Assembly (NCBI GenBank): GCA_027019265.1
Contig: JALUWX010000002.1
Location: 47,150 to 111,149, forward strand
DNA: 64,000 nucleotides
DNA from: Phycisphaerales bacterium
GTDB lineage: Bacteria; Planctomycetota; Phycisphaerae; Phycisphaerales; UBA1924
Reading direction: 5' to 3'
In this document: positions 34,708 through 42,363 of the stretch, one piece after another
Numbering within the stretch: the first letter of the stretch is position 1
How the letters are laid out: each line of letters opens with the position of its first letter
Translations under genes and position numbers: made by a program
The notes under the pieces: generated by a model
Told to the model about the DNA's origin: nothing
What the model saw: the letters and a program-made list of their open reading frames with translations, nothing else
The model's database searches: none

Positions 34708-35073
34708 ATGTTCGAAGATCCCCAGATCGAGTCAAAGACCGGTCGAGCGGCTTCGACCCGTGGTGAACCCCGACCGAGTGCCCAATTTTCCTCAATCACC
34801 TACACGTCCAGCAGTAGAGGCGTTAAAGAGACGCCCGCGCTTCGATTGATGAAATCACTCCGAGGGATTACCTGGATCCACGGTGCCGGTGAGCGCGATG
34901 CATCCGATGGGCAGAGCAAGTTCCTTGTTTTATACGTTTCCGACGCAGAGGCGTGCGACAAGTCACTGATTCCTTTGATGTTCGAGGGTATGGCGGTCAA
35001 GCTGATCACTGTGGGCTCACAGTTTCGATTCGCGACACATACCGTTCTTGTACCACGCCCTAGTAGTCCGTGA
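34708..35073 (+). CDS. Small protein downstream of the trypsin-like protease
   Basis: 121 aa, ATG 34708, preceded by an excellent ribosome binding site (AAAGGAGG, 6 nt spacing). No family recognised; the central part (ALRLMKSLRGITWIHGAG, KFLVLYVSDAEACDKSLIPLMFEGMAVKLITVG) alternates helices and strands like a small alpha/beta fold. As the neighbour of a protease it could be its partner or target, though the 170-bp gap speaks for a separate promoter. Confidence 0.6.
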   Translation: MFEDPQIESKTGRAASTRGEPRPSAQFSSITYTSSSRGVKETPALRLMKSLRGITWIHGAGERDASDGQSKFLVLYVSDAEACDKSLIPLMFEGMAVKLITVGSQFRFATHTVLVPRPSSP

Positions 35074-35253
35074 TGTTGGTGAGCGTCCCTTGCTCGTCTC
35101 GATGCGTCCAGAACTCTTCCGGGGTCATGGGGTTCTCGATTGCGTATGGGACCTCATCATCAAACCCGAGTCAGAACCCACGCGGGTAGGATCGCGAGCC
35201 ATCGAAGAACAATCAGAGTCTTGTCTATATAGCCCTCACCTGCCAGACCACAA

Positions 35254-36058
35254 ATGATCTTCGACCCAATGAGATGCTGTATTGAAGAGCATCACGGTCG
35301 TAGGCGGAGTCCGGTTACGACCGTGCTGATCCGCGGCCTGTTCTGGCACCGGGACAGCGGTGACTATCGAACCTACGGGCGGTACACGCACTCATGGATC
35401 GCCGAGCATTTCGGCATCAGCAGTAGAGCCGCCACAAAAGCGAGAGCGAAGCTCATCGAGCTCGGCTGGATCGAGCCGCTCGACGTCAATCAATGGGAGA
35501 TGAACCGTTGGGGCATGCGACCGCATCGTGACGGACTGGACGCTCCCGGCTGACGACAGGGCAGAAGTGGTGGGTCTGAGCGTGACGCCGAATCTGCTAG
35601 CCCGGATCAAACATATTCTCTCTCCCTTACGGGAGATAAAAAAACTGAAAGCAACCCACACGGGAACGCTCTGGTGTCTCGTCGGGCTCGACTTTGGGCA
35701 GTAGGAAATAGAGTTGGCGGCGGCAGGGGAGGATCGGCCCAACATCCGCGACATCTAGCCCCGTAACCTGGAGAGTACCGATCGTCTGCTTGACCTGCAC
35801 CGGCAGGCTTGCCGGATCGGCCAAGTCGGTGAGAGTGAATCGGGCCGGATGGACCTCCTCGCCCTGGCCGAACGAGCGAGATCAAGGGGCCGACTGTCTG
35901 GCACCCTGTTCTACTGGCTGCTCAGCGAGCGAAAATTCGCGTTCATTACACACGCCGACGAAAATGAGGCCCCCGACGACTCCGCGAACACTTCAACGGG
36001 AAGCAATCTCGACAGCCGGAGCCGCGGCAGTGGGGGGGTAGGCCTTTTCGACGAGTGA
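35254..36058 (+). pseudogene. Decayed HTH-containing plasmid-type protein
   Basis: The first part (35254-35553) reads TVLIRGLFWHRDSGDYRTYGRYTHSWIAEHFGISSRAATKARAKLIELGWI, a helix-turn-helix protein common on planctomycete accessory DNA. Its C-terminal continuation is found in another frame: NLESTDRLLDLHRQACRIGQVGESESGRMDLLALAERAR, from about 35769 to 36058, preceded by an in-frame TAG (35757). A frameshift and a stop therefore separate the two parts. The remnant probably came from a plasmid replication or regulatory gene. Confidence 0.55.
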
Positions 36059-36232
36059 TGATCCCACTCTTCCTTCTTCTCCGCGCCGGCTGCTCATGCG
36101 GCCGGTGTTTTCTCATGCACACGCCCCTCATGCGGTCCCGTTCACGGACGCTGCGTCGCCTGCCCCCGGCACCGGGTGAGGGGCAGGCGACGGTCGTCCG
36201 CTCCCGGAACCGACAGCATGAGGAGATACGAC

Positions 36233-36634
36233 ATGCACAACAATCACACACTCACTGAAACGGACCTTCAGCGGTTCACGGGCGATCTGGAGCGTTTCCG
36301 CCACCCGTTCGTCCGCAGCGTCATCTACACACCGGGCGTGAAGTGCGTCGCCGAGCGCGGCGGGGCGTACTGGCTCATCGACGAGCTGGCGTTCGCGATC
36401 GCGGGCGGAGAAATCACGAAGGCGGGCAAACGCGATCCGCGCGTGCTGGAGATGCACTTCTGGACGCTGACCGTGAATGATCAGGTCGGAGAACTCACCG
36501 CACGGGCAGACTCCGATGTGGAGCCGTTCTTCGTCAAGGGCATCGACTACACCGACTTCCCGCTCGACAAGATCGACATCTGGGCGGCGTTCGACGGCGA
36601 ACACTGGACGCTGTACCTGCCGTCGGAGCACTGA
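36233..36634 (+). CDS. DUF6876-like protein
   Basis: 133 aa from ATG 36233, GAGGAG upstream. FTGDLERFRHPFVRSVIYTPGVKCVAERGGAYWLIDELAFA and FWTLTVNDQ plus the C-terminal IDYTDFPLDKIDIWAA...LYLPSEH match the pattern of DUF6876, small proteins frequent on phages and integrative elements. Function unknown. It converges with the Fic gene on a shared terminator. Confidence 0.8.
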   Translation: MHNNHTLTETDLQRFTGDLERFRHPFVRSVIYTPGVKCVAERGGAYWLIDELAFAIAGGEITKAGKRDPRVLEMHFWTLTVNDQVGELTARADSDVEPFFVKGIDYTDFPLDKIDIWAAFDGEHWTLYLPSEH

Positions 36635-36650
36635 CCAGCATCGACGACAA

Positions 36651-36678
36651 AGGCCCGCTCATTCGAGCGGGCCTTCTT
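36651..36678. terminator. Bidirectional terminator between DUF6876 and Fic genes
   Basis: AGGCCCGCTC-ATTC-GAGCGGGCCT followed by TCTTC on the plus strand and preceded by AAA. It serves the plus gene ending at 36634; the stop codon of the Fic gene on the other strand lies inside it (36659-36661). Confidence 0.75.
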
Positions 36679-37810
36679 CATGCGGGCTGTCCGCTTGCTG
36701 GGATTCATCCAGCCCCTCGAGTCTGTAACTGGTGCTCCGTCCTCCGCCCTCGTTCTGGACAAGCACGCCGCGTTCGAGCAGGTCTTTGATATCGCGTAGG
36801 GCCGTGTCTTGTGAGCACTTCGCGATCTTGGCGTACTTGGAGGTGTTCATGTGCCCCCTGAACCCATCGAGCATCCGGTTGATGATGATGCGCTGCCGCT
36901 CGTTGACTGGATCGGCGCTCAGCCGCTCCCACAGGCGTGCTTTGAAGAGCACCCCCGATAAGGTGTCCTCGGCCTGATCGATCGCGAGCTCCAAGCGGTC
37001 CAGAAACCATGACAGCCACGAGGTGATGTCCAGATCGCCGCGCTGGGTGTGTTCGAGCTGGTCGTAGTACGCCCTGCGCAAAGCCTCGATCGCCGAAGAC
37101 ATGCTGTAGAAACGGTCCTTGGTCCCGTCGGCGCGGGCGAGCATCATGTCGGCGATCGCCCGCGCGATTCGTCCATTGCCGTCCTCGAAGGGGTGGATCG
37201 TCACGAACCAGAGATGCGCGATCGCCGCGCGGAGTACGGGATCGGTGGAAGGCGCGGTGTTGCACCAGTCGATGAAGGCATCCATCTCCGCTTCAAGCCG
37301 TTCGGCGGAGGGTGCCTGGAAATGCACCTTCTCGCGTCCGATCGGACCAGAGACCACCTGCATCGGACCGCGCTCCGATGTCCTCCACGTTCCGACGGTG
37401 ATCGGGAAGATCCCGCTGTGCCCGGTGGGGAAGAGCGACGCGTGCCAGCCGCAGAGCCGCTCGCGCGTGAGCGGCTCGCGGAAGTTCTGGGTTGCGTCGA
37501 GCATCATTTCCACGACCCCTTCCACATGACGGCTTGCCTGCGCAAGCCCGGCGACATCCAGACCCAGGCGGCGCGCAATCGAGGAGCGGACTTCATCGTG
37601 GGGGAGGCGTTCACCCTCGATCTCCGAGGATTTCATCACATCGCTCGTGAGCACGGCGAGGCTCGCCTCCGTGCGGAGCTCGAAGCCTAGATGCTCCATG
37701 CGCCCGAGCAGCCGGCCCTGCTTGTGGCGGACCCGAGCAAGCGGGGCGGTGAGGGGTTCGTCCTCCCACCGGAATAGGGGCCAATCGTGGTGTTCGTGGA
37801 TGTAGGTCAT
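36659..37810 (-). CDS. Fic-family AMP-transferase-like protein (DUF4172-Fic)
   Basis: 383 aa. An N-terminal DUF4172-type helical region with the inhibitory motif SSEIEGE (about residues 58-64) is followed by the Fic domain with the catalytic loop HPFEDGNGR (about 204-212) and a C-terminal winged helix (about 290-370, KYAKIAKCSQDTALRDIKDLLERGVL). The inhibitory Glu classifies it with self-regulated Fic enzymes. These transfer AMP or related groups to proteins; the target is unknown. The C-terminal codons lie inside the terminator stem shared with DUF6876. Confidence 0.9.
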   Translation of the reverse strand: MTYIHEHHDWPLFRWEDEPLTAPLARVRHKQGRLLGRMEHLGFELRTEASLAVLTSDVMKSSEIEGERLPHDEVRSSIARRLGLDVAGLAQASRHVEGVVEMMLDATQNFREPLTRERLCGWHASLFPTGHSGIFPITVGTWRTSERGPMQVVSGPIGREKVHFQAPSAERLEAEMDAFIDWCNTAPSTDPVLRAAIAHLWFVTIHPFEDGNGRIARAIADMMLARADGTKDRFYSMSSAIEALRRAYYDQLEHTQRGDLDITSWLSWFLDRLELAIDQAEDTLSGVLFKARLWERLSADPVNERQRIIINRMLDGFRGHMNTSKYAKIAKCSQDTALRDIKDLLERGVLVQNEGGGRSTSYRLEGLDESQQADSPHEEGPLE

Positions 37811-37895
37811 AATCTCCGTATTTTCTGCGTTGATTATGGGCTTTTTTCACCGCAGAGTCAAGTAATCGTTGCAAATCATGCGGCGAATAGGGGTC

Positions 37896-38489
37896 TCAAT
37901 CTCCGCAAACAGGCCTGAACGGTTCGTTTTGGCGGTATCGGTAGGCACGCCAATACAACAAGGCGCGGACTATCAGGACGATCACCACCGCATCAATCAC
38001 GAAACAGACGCCGATCTCGGGCAGCGAGAGCGTTGTGGCTTGGGTGATCATGATCCCGCAGACGAAGAGAAGCAGCCCGGACGCGATCCCGACGGCGAGC
38101 ACGGACTCGGTCCCTGTGCGTCCGCCGACCGTGCTCCCTTTGCTCGGGTGCGTGCCCTGGAACCCCATGGCATCGACCCCGACCCGAGCATTGATGGCGT
38201 GTTCGAGCTGTTCGATGCGGCGCAGCGCATCCTCGAACGACCGTGCGTGATTGATCGTGGTCCTCATGAGCCAGACCAACGACACCGGGATCGTGATCAA
38301 CGCCAACAACTGGGATGCTTCGTGGAGGACAGGCACGCTGCCGAGAAACGCGGTGAGCAGCCCGCCGATGAGGGGGATGCGCCGGTCGAGCGCCACCAGA
38401 CGGAACTCGGCGAGCGAGTACATGGCGAGGTACTCGGCAAGGGCCGCGTCAAGGATCAGTCGTTGGTCGTTGTGCGATCTCCGTGCCAT
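37896..38489 (-). CDS. Four-helix membrane protein of unknown function
   Basis: 197 aa. Two membrane segment pairs (about residues 38-56 and 60-78; 125-145 and 152-175) separated by a soluble helical linker (RSFEDALRRIEQLEHAINARVG). The N-terminal EYLAMYSLAEFRLVALDRR pattern resembles small membrane proteins of unknown function present in many bacteria. It lies between the Fic gene and the CBASS operon but does not overlap either, and no role is assigned. Confidence 0.7.
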   Translation of the reverse strand: MARRSHNDQRLILDAALAEYLAMYSLAEFRLVALDRRIPLIGGLLTAFLGSVPVLHEASQLLALITIPVSLVWLMRTTINHARSFEDALRRIEQLEHAINARVGVDAMGFQGTHPSKGSTVGGRTGTESVLAVGIASGLLLFVCGIMITQATTLSLPEIGVCFVIDAVVIVLIVRALLYWRAYRYRQNEPFRPVCGD

Positions 38490-38625
38490 CCGAACTGCAT
38501 GGCACAGAGCGCGCGCGGAGTCAAGGCCATCAGGCGATGGTGTTCAGAGCCCGATTTCTATGATGATTTGGATCCGTCTAGAACAATGGAGTGTACGCGA
38601 ACACAATCGCGGGGTACGGCATTTT

Positions 38626-39690
38626 TCACAGGCTGATCGCCGGATGATTGATATCGGGGTAATAAATCTCGAACGTACCAGGCTTGAGTTCTCTTGTGAT
38701 ATGCGCCTCGACGCTGTGAGAGATCTGGCTCGCCAACTGTTCGATATCCGCGAGTAACGCGCTTGCCTGATCAACAGTGGTGTGCCCGTTTGCAAACACC
38801 TTCCGTGATCCATCCGGGACATACAGGGATCCGCGGAACTCAGTGTCTTCGACCAATCTACGCACAAAGTCGCGGCACCCAAAGAAGATCTTGAGATCCC
38901 AGGGCATCCCGTAACTCAATGACTCGTCCGGCATGTTCCATGCAATCGACGCAAGGTCATAGCTGGAAGGCATCTCCGCATCAGAGTCCGCCTTGAGCGT
39001 CTTCAAGAATCGGGTTGCTTTGCGCATTCCACCGCCGCAGCGGCGGTCCTTTTCGTCGATCTCTGCGGCGTTCTTGAACGGGTAGTTTGCCGCGAAAGTC
39101 CCGTTGGTCTTATTGAAGACCTTAACCCCACGGTAGACTTCGTCCTCCGTCTGGTCGTACTCCATCGTGTCCAGCCATGCTGCTGGCACCACATCCACAT
39201 TGCGTGCCAGGCTCCCTCCACTCATCTCGATTGAACGCGATCCTGAATCATCGACGGTCACTGCAGGGAATGCGGATTCAAGCGCGGCCTTGGTTTCTGA
39301 CCGAAGATCACGCAGGTCTTGGACCGAGTCACCCTGATACGGATTCTTTGGCGTGAGCGGCTTTTTCACAAATGTGAACTTCTCGACGAACACGAGCAGA
39401 TCGATATCGCTGTGCTGCTTGATGTGCGTGTCGTTGAGCACTGATCCCTGGAACCGGTACTCGACCCCGCTCGCAAGGCGCTTCTCAAGCTGATCTCGGA
39501 CCCGCTTGCCCTGCTCGATCGTCCGCTCGGTGTATCGTGCGTCGATGGGTTGCATCGAACCGATGATGTATTTCACGGCCTCCGGTGCATTCAGATTCCT
39601 GTAGTTCTCGTAACTCTTGGCCTGAGCCTCAAAGAGTGCGGGGTCGGTGCGACGCTGCGCGAGACGCTCGAGTCTTTGCTGTATGTTCAT
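38626..39690 (-). CDS. CBASS cyclic-oligonucleotide synthase (CD-NTase)
   Basis: 354-aa nucleotidyltransferase that would make a cyclic nucleotide signal after phage infection. NTase core: GSVLNDTHIKQHSDIDLLVF at residues 82-101 with Gly-Ser and Asp95-x-Asp97; third metal Asp in RNVDVVPAAW (Asp166). The rest is the helical nucleotide-binding part (RRCGGGMRKATRFLKTLK). It overlaps the Cap15 gene by 4 nt, and no ancillary Cap2/Cap3 or HORMA genes are present, so this is a minimal type I CBASS. The product cannot be read from the sequence. Confidence 0.85.
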   Translation of the reverse strand: MNIQQRLERLAQRRTDPALFEAQAKSYENYRNLNAPEAVKYIIGSMQPIDARYTERTIEQGKRVRDQLEKRLASGVEYRFQGSVLNDTHIKQHSDIDLLVFVEKFTFVKKPLTPKNPYQGDSVQDLRDLRSETKAALESAFPAVTVDDSGSRSIEMSGGSLARNVDVVPAAWLDTMEYDQTEDEVYRGVKVFNKTNGTFAANYPFKNAAEIDEKDRRCGGGMRKATRFLKTLKADSDAEMPSSYDLASIAWNMPDESLSYGMPWDLKIFFGCRDFVRRLVEDTEFRGSLYVPDGSRKVFANGHTTVDQASALLADIEQLASQISHSVEAHITRELKPGTFEIYYPDINHPAISL

Positions 39691-40349
39691 TTTTTGCTCC
39701 TAATGCGCGTGAGTTCCATCTCACCGACGGTCAATCGATCACCATCCGTGAAGTACCGCCCCTCCGCCGAACCCGCCGACGCATCGAACAGAAGATCAGC
39801 AAACCCTCGATGGTGTTTGAGCTCTTGCTCCGATGGCTTCGGGTCATTCTCATAGGGATACATGAGCCGATAGCACCCATCTCCCTCGTGATAAAGGGAG
39901 GCGGTGATGCTCTTTGATCCCGACTGGGCTGTTTTGAGACGGATGAAGATCTTGGACCATGACTGGCGGATGGTGATCTCCGATTCCCACTCAAAGTCCG
40001 CCGAGTCTCCCCCCTGTGTTACGGTCTTTGCAGAGCATCGCCAGGTCCCGTTCAGGTCTGGGACCAACAATGCACGGCGCAGAATGCTGAACTTCCACAG
40101 GTGCTGATCGAAGAGAAGCCACAGCAGACCGAATAGCGAGACCGCGGAGATCCCGCTGATTGGGACCCCCATCGATGCGCTCAGCTTGTTGGCACCAAGA
40201 CCAATCGCCCACGCCAGGCCGATCGAAAGGATGGAGATCACCGCGATCAGCGTCGGGTGTAGTTTGCAGTTTCTCGCATAGGTGTGCATGCTCATCGCGG
40301 CCCCAGACTGCCGCCGATCAGCATCGCCAGCGACGCAGGTAGTCTGCAT
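39687..40349 (-). CDS. cap15: Cap15-like membrane CBASS effector
   Basis: Two N-terminal membrane segments (LIAVISILSIGLAWAIGLG and GISAVSLFGLLWLLFD) are followed by a compact beta-barrel: VPDLNGTWRC, ESEITIRQSWSKIFIRLKTAQSGSKS, YRLMYPYENDP, HHRGFADLLF, EGRYFTDGDRLTVGEMELTRI. This is the pattern of the two-membrane-segment beta-rich effectors (Cap15) that bind a cyclic nucleotide and oligomerise in the inner membrane to stop growth. ATG 40349 is chosen since it overlaps the stop of a small upstream frame (TGATG); ATG 40295 is an alternative. The stop overlaps the CD-NTase start. Confidence 0.82.
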   Translation of the reverse strand: MQTTCVAGDADRRQSGAAMSMHTYARNCKLHPTLIAVISILSIGLAWAIGLGANKLSASMGVPISGISAVSLFGLLWLLFDQHLWKFSILRRALLVPDLNGTWRCSAKTVTQGGDSADFEWESEITIRQSWSKIFIRLKTAQSGSKSITASLYHEGDGCYRLMYPYENDPKPSEQELKHHRGFADLLFDASAGSAEGRYFTDGDRLTVGEMELTRIRSKK

Positions 40350-40573
40350 CAGCCGTGCCAAACATGGACCACATTTGAGTGAACTGGGGGGAGTTCCTCA
40401 TCTGGCACGAATGTCTGGGTAGGACTTGAGGCTGCCAGAGTGACAGCCAATCTTCCCGTCTTCGTTTGGTTCACCGGCACGATCAGCGTCTCACTGTGAC
40501 TGGGTCCATCGGCATGGATGGCGACCCGCGCATCAAGTTTGAGATGGGTCAGATCACTCTTCTCGTCTGAAAT
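40349..40573 (-). CDS. Possible small gene between XRE regulator and Cap15 (no canonical start)
   Basis: A minus-strand frame of about 74 codons is open from near the XRE stop to a TGA overlapping the Cap15 ATG in a TGATG. It has GC-rich third positions and a beta-rich sequence (LTHLKLDARVAIHADG, ETLIVPVNQTKTGRLAVTLAA). No ATG, GTG or TTG occurs before the conserved-looking part; ATT 40573 or a CTG would be needed, or a -1 shift from the XRE frame. It may be a real coupled gene, a fused tail of the regulator or a remnant. Confidence 0.35.
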   Translation of the reverse strand: MSDEKSDLTHLKLDARVAIHADGPSHSETLIVPVNQTKTGRLAVTLAASSPTQTFVPDEELPPVHSNVVHVWHG

Positions 40574-40575
40574 GG

Positions 40576-40809
40576 TTAAAGCTTGATCTTGGGCATCAAC
40601 TCTCCCGGCTGCACGCTGAGCGCTTTGGCGAGCTTCTCAACGGTCTCCAGGGTCGACGACCGCTTGGAGGTCTCAATCATCGATATCGCGGTGCGGTGCA
40701 GTCCCGCCTTGTGCGCGAAGGCTTCCTGCGAGATCCCCTGCTGCTCTCGGAGCGTCTGCACGCGTTTCCCAAAATCTCTGACGAACTTGGACTTTTCCAC
40801 TAGACCCAA
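40576..40809 (-). CDS. XRE-family regulator upstream of CBASS
   Basis: 77-aa Cro/CI-type helix-turn-helix protein: FGKRVQTLREQQGISQEAFAHKAGLHRTAISMIE with the recognition helix around residues 38-48, then SSTLETVEKLAKALSV and PGEL. Same strand as the CBASS operon and just upstream, so it probably represses it or its own promoter. Start at ATG 40809 gives the usual short N-terminal arm. Confidence 0.85.
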   Translation of the reverse strand: MGLVEKSKFVRDFGKRVQTLREQQGISQEAFAHKAGLHRTAISMIETSKRSSTLETVEKLAKALSVQPGELMPKIKL

Positions 40810-40887
40810 AGGGTCTCACCGGGTGTACTGATCGTCAACAGACTAAGCGTTACCAGACTATACGTTGCGCACGATTAGGAGGCCGTC

Positions 40888-41550
40888 ATGCATCACGCCG
40901 CCCACCCCACCCGCCAGGACTCATCCGAAACCATCCTCCGCCTTGCGCACACCGCTCTTGAGACCGTGCCCACTGCGGGCATTCCCTTGCGGCTAGGTCG
41001 CATCCGCGGCACCGGCCCCGGTGTCTCGTGCGGCGCCCTGATCGACCAGCTCGAGTCCGCGTTTCCCCTCGATCTCGTCTCCCCCTTCGAGGGCAGCGAT
41101 CGCGTCGGCGGCGCGGTCTGGAACGGCGCGAAGCTCCTCGATGACCCGAGCATCACCGACGGGATCGCCAAGCTCCACTGGAAGCCCCACGCGACCGACC
41201 TGCCCATGCACACTCACGAGCACGCGGACCGGTTCATCATGGTGCTCGAAGGTCGTGGCTTCTTTCACTGGTCGCCGCAGAGCAGAGCGTCATTTGACGG
41301 CTCGGCCGTCGAGACGATCGCGGCGCGGAGCCGCGATGTCTTCGTGTTCCGGCGGGGGCTGGTGCACACCTTCAGTACCCATGAGCACGGCATGACACTG
41401 GTTTCGGTTCAGCTGCCGATGATCGCCTTCGACGACCCGGAGCAGTACCACCTGCCGAATTACCGGTGGACGGCCGACGCCCTGGCGTCGGCTCCGAGCG
41501 CTCGGATCGCATGCCTGCTCCACCAACCCGAGATCACCCTGCACCTCTAA
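40888..41550 (+). CDS. Cupin-domain protein
   Basis: 220 aa. Conserved cupin motif 1 HTHEHADRFIMVLEGRGFF (metal-binding His-x-His...Glu) and motif 2 DVFVFRRGLVHTFSTHEHG with the third His are in place, between about residues 107 and 170. Such single-cupin proteins bind a metal and a small ligand as enzymes or sensors. AGGAGG occurs just before ATG 40888. It is divergent to the XRE/CBASS operon with about 80 bp between, so the two may share a control region. Confidence 0.8.
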   Translation: MHHAAHPTRQDSSETILRLAHTALETVPTAGIPLRLGRIRGTGPGVSCGALIDQLESAFPLDLVSPFEGSDRVGGAVWNGAKLLDDPSITDGIAKLHWKPHATDLPMHTHEHADRFIMVLEGRGFFHWSPQSRASFDGSAVETIAARSRDVFVFRRGLVHTFSTHEHGMTLVSVQLPMIAFDDPEQYHLPNYRWTADALASAPSARIACLLHQPEITLHL

Positions 41551-41988
41551 GACCCACCACGACCGGCCATGTGACCCACCAGATCCGGTGGCGCGTCCGC
41601 GGCTCGGAACGAGTGCGTGTGTGTGCATTCGGAGTTCGTGCTTGCAACCGGTGGTGGTTTTGGTATCGTCACAGAGTCTGACGATAGCCAGATGTGTATT
41701 TGTAGTACAAATACTCCGCTGCGCGGCCCCTTACGGGGTCTGGCCAACGGGTCGCCTTTGGATCACGAGCAGGAGCGAGGGGACTTCCCTCCCCCTCTCC
41801 TGCACCTCTCCCCTGGACCACCTCTGTCCGGGTGGATCAGGACCAGTGGGAGCCTTCGTGCTCCCCCGTGGACCCCCATCGAGCACCGTGTCGCCGGTGC
41901 ATCACGAGGAGCGAACGGTCGCTCCACCCCGTAGGTCCGCCACCCGCGCGGGCGAGCCAACGCGCGTAAGAAAGGATGCGTTGCCTTC
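41551..41988. other. Gene-free stretch upstream of mobC with candidate oriT
   Basis: No credible gene. The stretch holds a perfect inverted repeat GTATTTG-TAGTA-CAAATAC at 41696-41714 and a hairpin GGCCCCTTACGGGGTC at 41725-41740. Position directly before the relaxase genes suggests the origin of transfer, but no nick-site consensus is certain. Confidence 0.5.
41696..41740. other. Candidate origin of transfer (oriT)
   Basis: Inverted repeat with 7-bp arms and 5-nt loop (41696-41714), followed by a G/C hairpin (41725-41740). It lies 250 bp before mobC. Relaxases of the MobA class nick next to such an inverted repeat. The nick position cannot be stated. Confidence 0.4.
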
Positions 41989-42363
41989 ATGGCCAGGCCG
42001 GTGAAGCAGGAGCACGAGAAGCGCAGCGAGGTGGTGCAAACACGCGTCACGCTCGCCGAGCACGAACACATGCGGAGTGTGGCGGAAGATGCTGGCTTGT
42101 CGGTGTCGGACTACCTTCGCCGCCGGGCGTGCGGGTACATGGTGCCCACGGGTGCAGCTCGTCGGTCTGTTGACCCCGCGCTGGTAAGCGAGCTCAATCG
42201 TATTGGAGTGAATCTCAACCAGATCACTCGGAACCTCAATAGCGGTCGGCCACTGCGGATCCACGCCAAAGAGGTGCTGAGGGAGCTCGAGGCGGCACTC
42301 AAAGTCGTGGTGTCGGGCGAGGACTTCGAGCCCAATGACGGGAGCAATGGGGGGGATAGCTGA
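41989..42363 (+). CDS. mobC: MobC-like relaxosome accessory protein
   Basis: 124 aa. N-terminal ribbon-helix-helix region (RSEVVQTRVTLAEHEHMRSVAEDAGLSVSDYLRRRA) and the MobC signature LVSELNRIGVNLNQITRNLNSG (about residues 65-86). MobC binds oriT and helps melt the DNA so that the relaxase can nick. Its stop overlaps the relaxase start in a TGATG, showing coupling. Confidence 0.9.
   Translation: MARPVKQEHEKRSEVVQTRVTLAEHEHMRSVAEDAGLSVSDYLRRRACGYMVPTGAARRSVDPALVSELNRIGVNLNQITRNLNSGRPLRIHAKEVLRELEAALKVVVSGEDFEPNDGSNGGDS

Noticed and set aside
35048..35257. 69-codon plus-strand frame after the small protease-neighbour gene
   Set aside because: TTG start without a ribosome binding site, overlaps the previous gene, no domain.
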